Source of the DNA: an uncultured Ectothiorhodospiraceae bacterium
GTDB taxonomy: Bacteria; Pseudomonadota; Gammaproteobacteria; S012-40
Assembly: GCA_945787125.1 (NCBI GenBank)
Contig: CALZHW010000017.1
Coordinates: forward strand, 1 to 38,965
Direction: 5' to 3'
DNA length: 38,965 nucleotides
In this document: piece by piece, positions 1-7,735 of the stretch
How positions within the stretch are numbered: the stretch's first letter is position 1
Layout: each line of letters begins with the position of its first letter
Notes under the pieces: model-generated
Databases searched by the model: none
The model's input: only the letters and a program-made list of their open reading frames with translations
Told to the model about the DNA's origin: nothing
Program-made: the position numbers and the translations under genes

Positions 1-162
1 CCTAGAATAATCAGTTGGCGCGAATTTTTAGTGCAAGATATTGAAGTGCATAGTGAATTCAAGAATTGCGTGGTCACCTTATTGGTGATTAGCATATTTT
101 TGAATTTGCTAGGTGCATCAAGAGCTTGTGCTAGAAATCGTGGTTCAACTGATTAATCTAGG
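1..162. repeat. Palindromic MITE-like element, family A, copy 1 (cut by the window edge)
   Basis: The two ends form imperfect inverted repeats: CCTAGAATAATCAGTTG at 1-17 pairs with CAACTGATTAATCTAGG at 146-162. The same element occurs, inverted, at 11914-12079. The two copies share AGTGCAAGATATTGA (30-44 here) and ATCAAGAGCTTGTGCT (117-132 here), and the outer edges of these words are 103 bases apart here and 102 in the other copy. There is no coding capacity. The other copy suggests that one or two terminal bases lie left of the window. It looks like a non-autonomous, transposon-derived repeat; no matching transposase is visible. Confidence 0.75.
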
Positions 163-577
163 TTTAACGTTGTTTGTTTCTAACTTGAGCTTACTTGGAT
201 TGAAAGATTCTGAAATATACTTTTACGGTTTTCTTGATTTTGGGCAACGTAGTAGCTATATTTTAAATAGGTTTCAACAATTAAAATCGAGGAAATCTGT
301 TCACAAATAGACTTATTACTATAGACTAACTTCAGGTTGGCAAAGCGTTGTACAGCATGGGTCACATCTACTGGTTGCAGTGTATTATTAAACTACAACT
401 CATACATTCTATTGATAGTCAGGAGGTAACATAAGCAGGCAATTCTGCCACGGAGGAGACGTTCCTAGGAATTATATTTCTAGGAAAAATTGTATCTATA
501 ATTATTATGTATTGAGGCACTTTTTTCAGGTTGAAATTATGGGTATTGCATAGGATAAAAAGCAAGGAGAAAAAAAC
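163..577. other. Intergenic stretch upstream of the di-heme peroxidase gene
   Basis: No convincing gene is seen. The short open frames on both strands have no ribosome binding site and no recognisable protein character. An AAGGAG ribosome binding site at 563-568 lies about nine bases before the ATG of the next gene. No clear promoter hexamers or riboswitch were recognised. Confidence 0.5.
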
Positions 578-1630
578 ATGAAAAAAACTGGGACGTTACT
601 TCTACTATTAATAGTGGGGAGTGCTTATGCGGCGGACGATCTAATGAAAACCGCGCAACAGTTATTTGAGCCCATTCCAACAACCCCACCAAAAGAACTC
701 AAAGCATCTGCTGAACTAATTGAGCTTGGTAAAATGCTCTACTTTGATCCACGCTTGTCAGCCAGTTGGCTGGTCAGCTGCAATACCTGTCACAATGTCG
801 GCTTAGGCGGAGTTGATCTTGAAGAGACTTCCGTTGGACACGGCTGGCAAAAAGGTCCGCGGAATGCGCCGACTGTACTTAACTCCGTTTTTAATCTCGC
901 CCAATTTTGGGACGGACGTGCACCAGATTTAAAGGAGCAGGCCAAAGGTCCTATACAAGCTTCTGTGGAAATGAATAATACGCCAGAAAGAATGGTGAAA
1001 ACTCTTAAAAGCATGCCTTTGTATGTAGAGTATTTTAAAAAAGCGTTCCCTGGTCAAAGCGATCCAGTGACTTTCGACAATGGGGCTAAGGCAATCGCAG
1101 ATTTTGAAGCGACACTTTTAACGCCTGGTTCACGCTTTGACAAGTACTTGAATGGGAACGCTAAAGCCTTAAACGAGAAAGAGACTGAAGGCCTGCGCTT
1201 GTTCACAGGAAAAGGTTGCTCAGGCTGCCATAACGGGATTAACGTTGGTGGATCTATGTACCAACCGTTCGGTGTGGTTGAAAGACCAGGAGCAGAGATC
1301 TTGCCTCCAGATGATAAAGGGCGTTACGCAGTGACTAAGACGGTTAGCGACGAATATGTCTATAAAGTTCCAACTTTGCGCAATATTGCCTTGACGCCGC
1401 CTTATTTCCATTCTGGGAAAGTGTGGAGTCTTCATCAGGCCGTTGGCATCATGGGTTCGGTTCAGTTAGGTACCACGTTAACTGATGACGAGACAGATAA
1501 AATAGTTGCGTTCTTGCACACACTTACCGGTGAGCAGCCGAAAGTTATGCACCCAATCTTACCTCCAATTTCCGCGACTACCCCGGGGCCGGAACTTGGT
1601 ATTACGGCATTGGGTTCTGGGAAACATTAA
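578..1630 (+). CDS. Periplasmic di-heme cytochrome c peroxidase / MauG-family protein
   Basis: A 350-residue exported c-type cytochrome. Residues 1-18 are a signal peptide with cleavage after a short hydrophobic run ending SAYA. There are two haem-binding CXXCH motifs, CNTCH at 68-72 and CSGCH at 214-218, in the usual CcpA/MauG spacing. Other family signatures are the segments NAPTVLNS, QFWDGRA and VPTLRNIALTPPYFHSG. This family either reduces hydrogen peroxide using electrons from small cytochromes or oxidatively modifies protein substrates (MauG, MbnH). The sequence alone does not separate these roles; a bacterial peroxidase is the default. The ATG is supported by AAGGAG nine bases upstream. 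The gene stands alone; a paralogue with a membrane anchor is at 16121. The haem proteins imply that a cytochrome c maturation system is encoded elsewhere. Confidence 0.9.
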   Translation: MKKTGTLLLLLIVGSAYAADDLMKTAQQLFEPIPTTPPKELKASAELIELGKMLYFDPRLSASWLVSCNTCHNVGLGGVDLEETSVGHGWQKGPRNAPTVLNSVFNLAQFWDGRAPDLKEQAKGPIQASVEMNNTPERMVKTLKSMPLYVEYFKKAFPGQSDPVTFDNGAKAIADFEATLLTPGSRFDKYLNGNAKALNEKETEGLRLFTGKGCSGCHNGINVGGSMYQPFGVVERPGAEILPPDDKGRYAVTKTVSDEYVYKVPTLRNIALTPPYFHSGKVWSLHQAVGIMGSVQLGTTLTDDETDKIVAFLHTLTGEQPKVMHPILPPISATTPGPELGITALGSGKH

Positions 1631-1653
1631 CAACTAAGAGCTCTCTTGGATGA

Positions 1654-1685
1654 GGTTGCAGGCGGCACATTCGCCGGTTGCAACC
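1654..1685 (+). terminator. Possible stem-loop terminator after the peroxidase gene
   Basis: GGTTGCA at 1654-1660 pairs with TGCAACC at 1679-1685, with an inner GGCG/CGCC pairing and a small internal asymmetry. It begins 24 bases after the stop codon. There is no good T-tract, so it may be an RNA-stabilising stem rather than a true intrinsic terminator. Confidence 0.4.
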
Positions 1686-1997
1686 TATCGGCGGTTAATT
1701 AACGATTACGACTCAGACATAAACAAAACAATCCTCTTGACGATGGGTCAGCAGCGTGGCTTCGCTGATTTAGACGAACCCAGTAACTATCCAGTTTTTC
1801 TATTTTATGAAAACCCCAGTTGGTTAAATTCATTTTGAGTGAAATACACTTACCTTTTTCGTCGCATTCTCCAAACCAGACTATACTTTTAGTAGGTAAG
1901 GATAGTGAAAGCAGTTGATTTAATATGTGAGGCTCAACTACCTTGGGATGAATGAGCGCATGTTCATTAAAAGCGTCTCGTAAAGTGAGGTGATAGC

Positions 1998-2108
1998 ATG
2001 AAAACTAAAATCATATCAATAGTAATTGGATTGGTTTTTGGCTTAAGCGCGGCTACGGTTCATGCTGAGCGCGGTCTTCTATTCGGTCCTGCGGACTGGC
2101 TCAAATAG
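1998..2108 (+). CDS. Small ORF: signal peptide followed by a 13-residue mature peptide
   Basis: A 36-codon frame with a strong ribosome binding site (GAGGTGAT at 1986-1993) just upstream of the ATG. The product begins MKTKI, continues with a hydrophobic core rich in I, V, L and G, and has a good signal peptidase I site at ATVHA. Cleavage would release ERGLLFGPADWLK. I do not recognise the peptide. It lies between a di-heme peroxidase/MauG-type gene and a large exported protein. MauG-family enzymes such as MbnH are known to oxidise tryptophan in partner proteins, and this peptide contains one Trp, but any link is speculation. It could instead be the 5' remnant of a decayed exported protein; no continuation was seen after the stop. 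The flanking stretches 1686-1997 and 2109-2254 hold no other supportable gene. Confidence 0.5.
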   Translation: MKTKIISIVIGLVFGLSAATVHAERGLLFGPADWLK

Positions 2109-2254
2109 TAGGATGTTGAGTCGACTTAATTCAGGAATTTTTATAATCTCTCTTTAGTGAACTATTCTTATAGTGAGGCGAGCAAACTAGATCTGAACTT
2201 ATTGATTGTTATTCCCTGTGTTTAATTCGGGTGTTTGAGAATGAGATATATACC

Positions 2255-4963
2255 ATGATTAGGAAATATATTGCCCTGTTTGTATGCTGCTGCGGATTGA
2301 CCGTTTTAGTTCCATCAGCCACTGCACAAGAGAGTGGCGGCCCAACACAGCGAATAATCCCACTCAAGACTACCTATGTGTATTTAAATTTTGATGGTAA
2401 TCCAAATTTCCCCAGTATCACAGTTCAGCATTTTACACTTGGGCTAATGCCTTTCACTGGCAGCGCCTTTCGTTTGACTCCCACTGAGAGGGACCTTGTC
2501 AAGTTTAAGTTTGTTGAACTGTTACGGGAAGATTTCCAGAGTTTTAATATCGAATTCATTACTGAAGTCGACGGAGTCGATTCCTATTACGTGTGGGGTA
2601 TTGATGATTCGTCTTATATCTTTGAGGAGGGTGGCGCCTATCATCGTCTGTACGGTCGAACCGGTGGGAATCCTGGTAAGCTTGCGAGTAATATGGCCCT
2701 GTATGATGATAATCATAATCCGATTTGGCATCCGAAGTTCGGACGAACCTTTGCGGGCAGTTTTACACTAATACCTGGCAACCAAGTGGTGTCCGACCCG
2801 CCATTGATACCGGCGCATCATTGCAGCACCAATGAAATTATCGCTTGGAATTGTGGCAATCTTTTGCAAGCCGGCGCTGGGGGGCGAGTTGATATTACAC
2901 TTGATCATATCGCGCAGGCATTAGCGAATAACGCGGCTCAGGAAATAGCCCAGTTCTTTGGTGCGGATGACACTATTGACGGTACCATTATGCATGCACA
3001 GATCGAACGTACGGAGGCGGGCACAAATAAAGTATTCGACAACGCAAATCAAACACTGTTATTGAAAAGCATTGGGCCGGCTGCTGAATTGCTGAACAAC
3101 GGCGATGGGACGGTCACTGATACACGAACCGGTATCATGTGGACGCGAGACGCGAATATTGCAGCATACTGGCCAAGTGTCTGCATGGGGCCAATCTATG
3201 GTGGTGATCCGGGCTGGAATCGGATGGACCGTTCATCCGCTCTAAGCTATGCCAACTGCCTGGACCTTGCGGGATATCAAGATTGGCGGTTGCCGTCTGC
3301 ACTCAATCATAACGGCAGTGGGCCTTGTGGCGACAATGGCCGTATTGGATGTGAATTGCCTTATCGATACGGCTGTTTTGCAAGTGACCTCGGCGATCTG
3401 TATTACAATGCCCTAGGCAACGAACGTGGTAATTCCAGTTGTTATTCACCAGTGCTTAACGCAGACCCATTCATCAATATACAAATAGATCCCTACTGGA
3501 CTGAAGACAGGTTTTCTGCGGAATTCCACTGGATTTTCAAATTTCAAACCGGAGAACAGTATCCCTATCACAGTCATTTTCTTCACTCGGTCTGGCCCAT
3601 GCGAACGCTTTATCGTTTAATTGACAACGGAGATGGGACCATTACTGATACCAGCACCGGGTTAATGTGGGCGCGTGATGCCAATGTCTTCGGGGGAAAA
3701 CTGTCATGGGACGATGCCAAGATTCAAGCTGCTGCTTCTCAGTATGCGGGGTATAATGATTGGCGGCTGCCTAAAATGCAGGCACCTGATGGGACTTGTA
3801 GCGACACCAAGTTGTTTTCCGGAGCGGCGGACCGGATGCGCGCTTGTTCGCGCAGTGAGTTGGGTCATTTGTTTGAGCGTTGGGGCATCACTCCCGCAAA
3901 TCCGTTCATCTTTAGCTTACCTGGCCAGCCATACTCTGAGTTGCGTTTCTGGACGGCGAAGCAATGGGCTGCTGATCCCATCGATAAGGCATGGGTTGTC
4001 TATGCGACATTGTCAGGTGGAATCACCGATGTTGTTGACAAAGATGCACCAGATGGCGGATATATGTGGCTTGTGCGGCCGCTAAACCTTGGTGATACCT
4101 ATACCGGCGATTATGTGCGTGTCGAACCACATACAGATGTTTCACTCACATTTGGTCATGTCTCAGTCAAAGGGTTGACCAATATTTCGGTAACCGCTGT
4201 GAATCCTTTTCCTGACGCAGCCGCACCGGAATTTCTCGGATCTTTCTTTGATATAAATACCACGTCAGTCTATCCGGAGAACGCTCAAGTGAGCATCTGT
4301 CTCCGTTATGAACATGCGGACGTTCCAGATCTCAGTAGGGAGGCAGAGATTAAAATTTGGCAATGGCAGGAAGCCGTCGATCCAGCCGATCCTGCGCTAC
4401 TCCCGCAGTGGGTGGATGTTACCAGCCGTTTTTACCCAGATGTTCGCAACAATGTAATCTGTGGTTCAACACATTCACTCTCATGGTTTGCACTGGGCAT
4501 GGGTGAGCCTGTTGCTCCCGATAGAGGTTTGAGCATTGAGTCAATCTACTTTACACCAGCAGCCGGTGTTTATGAAATTTTTGACCCGGATGATAGGATG
4601 TTTGCCTTTTGGTTGGAATTTCGCACTGTTTTACAAGGTTGGTATGCTAAACCTTTTGTTGGCCTGATGGCGACTTCTGAGAACTCGTTCTATGGTTATG
4701 TTGGCGCTGGTTTTGACATTTTTTTCGGTGATAATGTAGTGTTAACACCCAATTTTGCAGTAGGTGCGCACGAGAGTGGTGACGGAAAAGAGCTCGGCGG
4801 ACCAACTATTTTTCGAATAGGTGGAGAGCTTAGCTATATGTTTGATAATCGTACTAGCGTTGGCTTGGCGCTACATCATTTAACTAACTTTGGAATTGAT
4901 AACCAAAATCCCGGTGCAGAAAGCCTGTTACTTACGTACTCGTGGTCATTGCGAGCGGAGTAG
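2255..4963 (+). CDS. Composite exported protein: degenerate metzincin-like region, two Lcl (DUF1566) domains, ZU5-like segment, PagL-like beta-barrel
   Basis: A 902-residue protein taken from the ATG at 2255, where a signal peptide ends in SATA. An upstream GTG at 2231 would add eight residues before the signal peptide. Residues 30-250 resemble the zinc-peptidase region of exported metzincins, but the expected HExxH is QEIAQ (Q229, E230, Q233), so it should not bind zinc normally. Two Lcl_C/DUF1566 domains follow, each opening with NNGDGTVTDTRTGIMW- or DNGDGTITDTSTGLMW-like sequence and each containing a DWRLP motif. A beta-rich ZU5-like segment comes next. The last ~150 residues resemble the PagL lipid A deacylase/acyloxyacyl hydrolase barrel, with HLTNFG and E889 placed like PagL His-x-Ser and the Glu 14 residues later; the catalytic Ser is Thr877. 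I infer an outer-membrane-anchored surface or periplasmic module of unknown role. The stop codon lies in a repeat end. Confidence 0.7.
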   Translation: MIRKYIALFVCCCGLTVLVPSATAQESGGPTQRIIPLKTTYVYLNFDGNPNFPSITVQHFTLGLMPFTGSAFRLTPTERDLVKFKFVELLREDFQSFNIEFITEVDGVDSYYVWGIDDSSYIFEEGGAYHRLYGRTGGNPGKLASNMALYDDNHNPIWHPKFGRTFAGSFTLIPGNQVVSDPPLIPAHHCSTNEIIAWNCGNLLQAGAGGRVDITLDHIAQALANNAAQEIAQFFGADDTIDGTIMHAQIERTEAGTNKVFDNANQTLLLKSIGPAAELLNNGDGTVTDTRTGIMWTRDANIAAYWPSVCMGPIYGGDPGWNRMDRSSALSYANCLDLAGYQDWRLPSALNHNGSGPCGDNGRIGCELPYRYGCFASDLGDLYYNALGNERGNSSCYSPVLNADPFINIQIDPYWTEDRFSAEFHWIFKFQTGEQYPYHSHFLHSVWPMRTLYRLIDNGDGTITDTSTGLMWARDANVFGGKLSWDDAKIQAAASQYAGYNDWRLPKMQAPDGTCSDTKLFSGAADRMRACSRSELGHLFERWGITPANPFIFSLPGQPYSELRFWTAKQWAADPIDKAWVVYATLSGGITDVVDKDAPDGGYMWLVRPLNLGDTYTGDYVRVEPHTDVSLTFGHVSVKGLTNISVTAVNPFPDAAAPEFLGSFFDINTTSVYPENAQVSICLRYEHADVPDLSREAEIKIWQWQEAVDPADPALLPQWVDVTSRFYPDVRNNVICGSTHSLSWFALGMGEPVAPDRGLSIESIYFTPAAGVYEIFDPDDRMFAFWLEFRTVLQGWYAKPFVGLMATSENSFYGYVGAGFDIFFGDNVVLTPNFAVGAHESGDGKELGGPTIFRIGGELSYMFDNRTSVGLALHHLTNFGIDNQNPGAESLLLTYSWSLRAE

Positions 4964-4979
4964 GAGCCTGTCCGAGAAT
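4961..4979. repeat. Solo inverted-repeat end of family B (MITE fragment)
   Basis: TAGGAGCCTGTCCGAGAAT is identical to the left end of the complete element at 15846-16063 (bases 15847-15865). Its TAG serves as the stop codon of the upstream composite protein. No partner end was found in the following 100 bases, so this is a solo or truncated copy. Confidence 0.7.
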
Positions 4980-5040
4980 TAGCATACAGATATTTTCACA
5001 TCCTCGTCACAAACGTTTCATGATGTGCTACATTTATCTT

Positions 5041-5868
5041 ATGACTACCGACAATACAATTGCTCGACCTCTACTGGTGACTCATAAAGGTAAAGAGCCC
5101 ATTCTGATTACTGCCATACATTCCGGTCATGGATTACGGCCAGAAGTTAACAGCATTATTGCGCTGGATGAGCAACAACGCCTAAGAGAGGAAGATCCTT
5201 TTACTGACGCGTGGATTTGCATTGCAGACAATTATGTTCTACCGCAACGATCACGGTTTGAGGTAGATTTAAATCGCCCGCGAAACCATGCAGTTTACAC
5301 GACACCGGAAGATGCATGGGGGCTTAATCTGTGGACCTCAGAACCCGGTGAAGCAATGATCAAACATTCATTGCAAGAATATGATCTTTTTTATCAACAA
5401 TTGAGCAATTTGCTTGATGAGATGGTGCAGAAATACGGCAATATAGCTGTCTATGATTTGCACACCTATAATTACCGGCGCGAAGGGCCACATGCGGAAC
5501 CTGCTGATCCAACAGAAAATCCGGAAGTGAATATTGGCACGGGTACTATGGATAGACAGTATTGGAGCCCTGTGGTTGAAGCGTTTATTAATCAACTGTC
5601 CAGTTTTGATTTCTTAGATCGCAAACTTGATGTCAGAGAAAATGTAAAATTTAAAGGGCGACAATTTGCGCAATGGATACATACTCGATACCCAAGTCAG
5701 GTTTGTGTTTTATCGATAGAAATAAAAAAATTTTTTATGGATGAATGGACTGGGATGGGTGACCCTGTTGCAATTCAAGCGTTAAGACAGGCTTTAGCAA
5801 GTACATTAAGTGGCGTTAAAGCCGCTTTATTGGAGTTGAACGAAAAAAATGCCAGCGGAAATTCCTAA
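5041..5868 (+). CDS. N-formylglutamate amidohydrolase (FGase)-like zinc hydrolase
   Basis: A 275-residue protein if started at the ATG at 5041; an in-frame start at 4942 would overlap the previous gene and add unlikely sequence. FGase-family signatures are AIHSGHGL (H27, H30), EVDLNR (E74, D76, R79) and YDLHTYNYRR (H141). The family hydrolyses N-formyl or N-acyl amide bonds, classically formylglutamate at the end of histidine degradation. No hut genes are nearby. The gene overlaps the next one by 20 bases and opens a three-gene unit with a QEGLA/DUF1704 metallopeptidase and an ATP-grasp ligase, so its substrate is more likely linked to that system than to histidine. No strong ribosome binding site precedes 5041. 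Family assignment is good; the substrate is unknown. Confidence 0.85.
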   Translation: MTTDNTIARPLLVTHKGKEPILITAIHSGHGLRPEVNSIIALDEQQRLREEDPFTDAWICIADNYVLPQRSRFEVDLNRPRNHAVYTTPEDAWGLNLWTSEPGEAMIKHSLQEYDLFYQQLSNLLDEMVQKYGNIAVYDLHTYNYRREGPHAEPADPTENPEVNIGTGTMDRQYWSPVVEAFINQLSSFDFLDRKLDVRENVKFKGRQFAQWIHTRYPSQVCVLSIEIKKFFMDEWTGMGDPVAIQALRQALASTLSGVKAALLELNEKNASGNS

Positions 5869-7735
5869 CGTCGAACGTATTCTTAAACATCTCACTTCTT
5901 TGTATGACGCAGGTCAGACCATTGAGATTAATGAACCGCCATATCTCATTCACATTGACCGGCAACTCCCGTATTTAATCATATATCGCTCAACTGATGA
6001 TGGTTTGGCGACACTTGATATTTTTAATGCGTTTTCTTCTTATATTATATTGCCCGCGGACAATAAGTTTTTGGCGAGTAGTAAAGCAATCATTGATGGC
6101 ATTGTAAAGCTGCATCAAAAATATTTTAATGGGTCACTGCTTATCGAAATGTGGACTAAGTCCGCGACGAGGACTGCGCTCAATCAAGGTGAGGCGAATG
6201 CACAAAACTTCACTCTTTACTTGCCGGCTCATGGATTATCAAACGCGACAACTGAAACGCTTGAACAAGAATTACAAAAGATTACCTTAGGGAAAACGCC
6301 AGCCACTTTAAAGGTGAATTATGGGATGGCGATTACGCCATCATCAATGAAAAAATTATATGACAATGAAATCAGTGAGCCAAACTCAAAATTTATCGGA
6401 ATTGAGTTAGATGAATCATATCAAAACAGAGAGTTGAAAGAAGCTTACCCATTTGTTATTAAAAAATTGAAGTCAGGTCTTAATCACGCAATAAAGAAAG
6501 TTGTCTATACGTTTGCGCATGAAAATACCTTATTTAAACCCAGTCATTTTCATGTGCTTGGCAAGCAGTTTATAACTGATATTACCTGGCAATGCGATAA
6601 AGCCTTAACTGACATCAATGAAAGTTTTGACTTATTGCTACATGTGACACCTGTTAATGCCAGTGAGGCTTGGCACGAATTCAAAGCAAACCACTATAAC
6701 ATTGTACCTGAATTTCATTACCGACCACGTAAAGTGGATCCATATTTATTAAAACGTGAACTCTATAAAACACCAGTCGAAGGTATCGAGGATCCCGCGC
6801 TCAACGATTTGTTTACCTCGAAACGTAATGAATTGGATGAACAAATTGGTTTGCTCAATAAGCGAGAGTCATCACAATTTCTCTACAGTTCTATACAGTT
6901 ATTTGGAACTATCGATGAAGAGTTATTGAACATTGCGAAAAACCTGCTATTGAATAAACCTGTAACAGAAAATGAGCCAGATAAAATACTGTTAGACGCC
7001 CATGCATTTGTTAAAGAAGCCGATAAGGTATTAGACTATTACCGAAGCATTGATCCAACATTAAAGTCAACGGTAAAACTTGATGAAAGCATCACCGGTA
7101 TTTTAGTATCACACGGCCACTTTTTAGTAGGAACAGATGCACGTGTGGCACCATCTCGTATGCGAGCTACACTCTCCCATGAAATTGGCACCCATGTATT
7201 GACTTATCACAACGGTACTAAACAATCGTTTGGCCAGTTCTATTCGGGCATGGCAGGTTATGAAGAATTGCAAGAAGGACTTGCTGTACTCGGTGAATAC
7301 TTGAGTGACGGTTTGACTTATGATCGCCTAACTATTTTGGCCGCACGCGTTATCGCCGTAGATAGTATTATCCAAGGGGCAGATTTTATTGAAACATTTA
7401 ATCTATTAAGGTGCGAATATGGGTTATATCCACATACTGCCTTTTATACCACAATGCGGGTTTATCGGGGCGGGGGATATACCAAAGATATGATTTATTT
7501 ACGGGGACTCATTCGATTGTTATCCCTTATAGCGAGTGGCTTTGAATTTAAAATTTTATTTACGGGTAAAATTGCGTTTGATTTTCTAGATATTGTGGAA
7601 GAGCTCTATTGGCGAAATATTATAAAGGAAGCCGCAATCCTCCCTAAATATATGCAATCCGATACCTTTGAAAGCAAGTTGGCCATTATTAAAGAATCTC
7701 CAACATTGGATACTTTACTGGAGAGTTGTAAATAA
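5849..7735 (+). CDS. QEGLA-motif / DUF1704 (MATCAP-like) metallocarboxypeptidase-family protein
   Basis: A 628-residue protein of the family annotated in bacteria as flavohaemoglobin expression-modulating QEGLA motif protein. The zinc-binding helix is HEIGTH (H444, E445, H449), followed by the name-giving QEGLA at 475-479. These match the catalytic layout of eukaryotic MATCAP enzymes, which remove the C-terminal tyrosine of tubulin. By analogy the bacterial protein may trim C-terminal residues from a peptide or conjugate, but no bacterial substrate is known to me. No signal peptide or membrane segment is seen, so it is probably cytosolic. The ATG at 5849 lies inside the end of the FGase-like gene, with GGAGTTGAA upstream. 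Its stop codon directly abuts the ATG of the ATP-grasp gene, implying translational coupling. Confidence 0.85.
   Translation: MPAEIPNVERILKHLTSLYDAGQTIEINEPPYLIHIDRQLPYLIIYRSTDDGLATLDIFNAFSSYIILPADNKFLASSKAIIDGIVKLHQKYFNGSLLIEMWTKSATRTALNQGEANAQNFTLYLPAHGLSNATTETLEQELQKITLGKTPATLKVNYGMAITPSSMKKLYDNEISEPNSKFIGIELDESYQNRELKEAYPFVIKKLKSGLNHAIKKVVYTFAHENTLFKPSHFHVLGKQFITDITWQCDKALTDINESFDLLLHVTPVNASEAWHEFKANHYNIVPEFHYRPRKVDPYLLKRELYKTPVEGIEDPALNDLFTSKRNELDEQIGLLNKRESSQFLYSSIQLFGTIDEELLNIAKNLLLNKPVTENEPDKILLDAHAFVKEADKVLDYYRSIDPTLKSTVKLDESITGILVSHGHFLVGTDARVAPSRMRATLSHEIGTHVLTYHNGTKQSFGQFYSGMAGYEELQEGLAVLGEYLSDGLTYDRLTILAARVIAVDSIIQGADFIETFNLLRCEYGLYPHTAFYTTMRVYRGGGYTKDMIYLRGLIRLLSLIASGFEFKILFTGKIAFDFLDIVEELYWRNIIKEAAILPKYMQSDTFESKLAIIKESPTLDTLLESCK

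Noticed and set aside
1650..1838. 62-codon open frame after the first peroxidase gene
   Set aside because: It overlaps the terminator-like stem, lacks a ribosome binding site and has no recognisable protein character.
578..2108. A methanobactin-like cluster (MauG/MbnH-type gene plus short peptide)
   Set aside because: The peptide lacks cysteines in the methanobactin pattern, and no MbnB, MbnC, MbnP or TonB receptor gene is adjacent.
3675..4085. 136-codon frame inside the composite protein gene
   Set aside because: It runs in another frame through a well-supported Lcl domain and reads as non-protein-like sequence.
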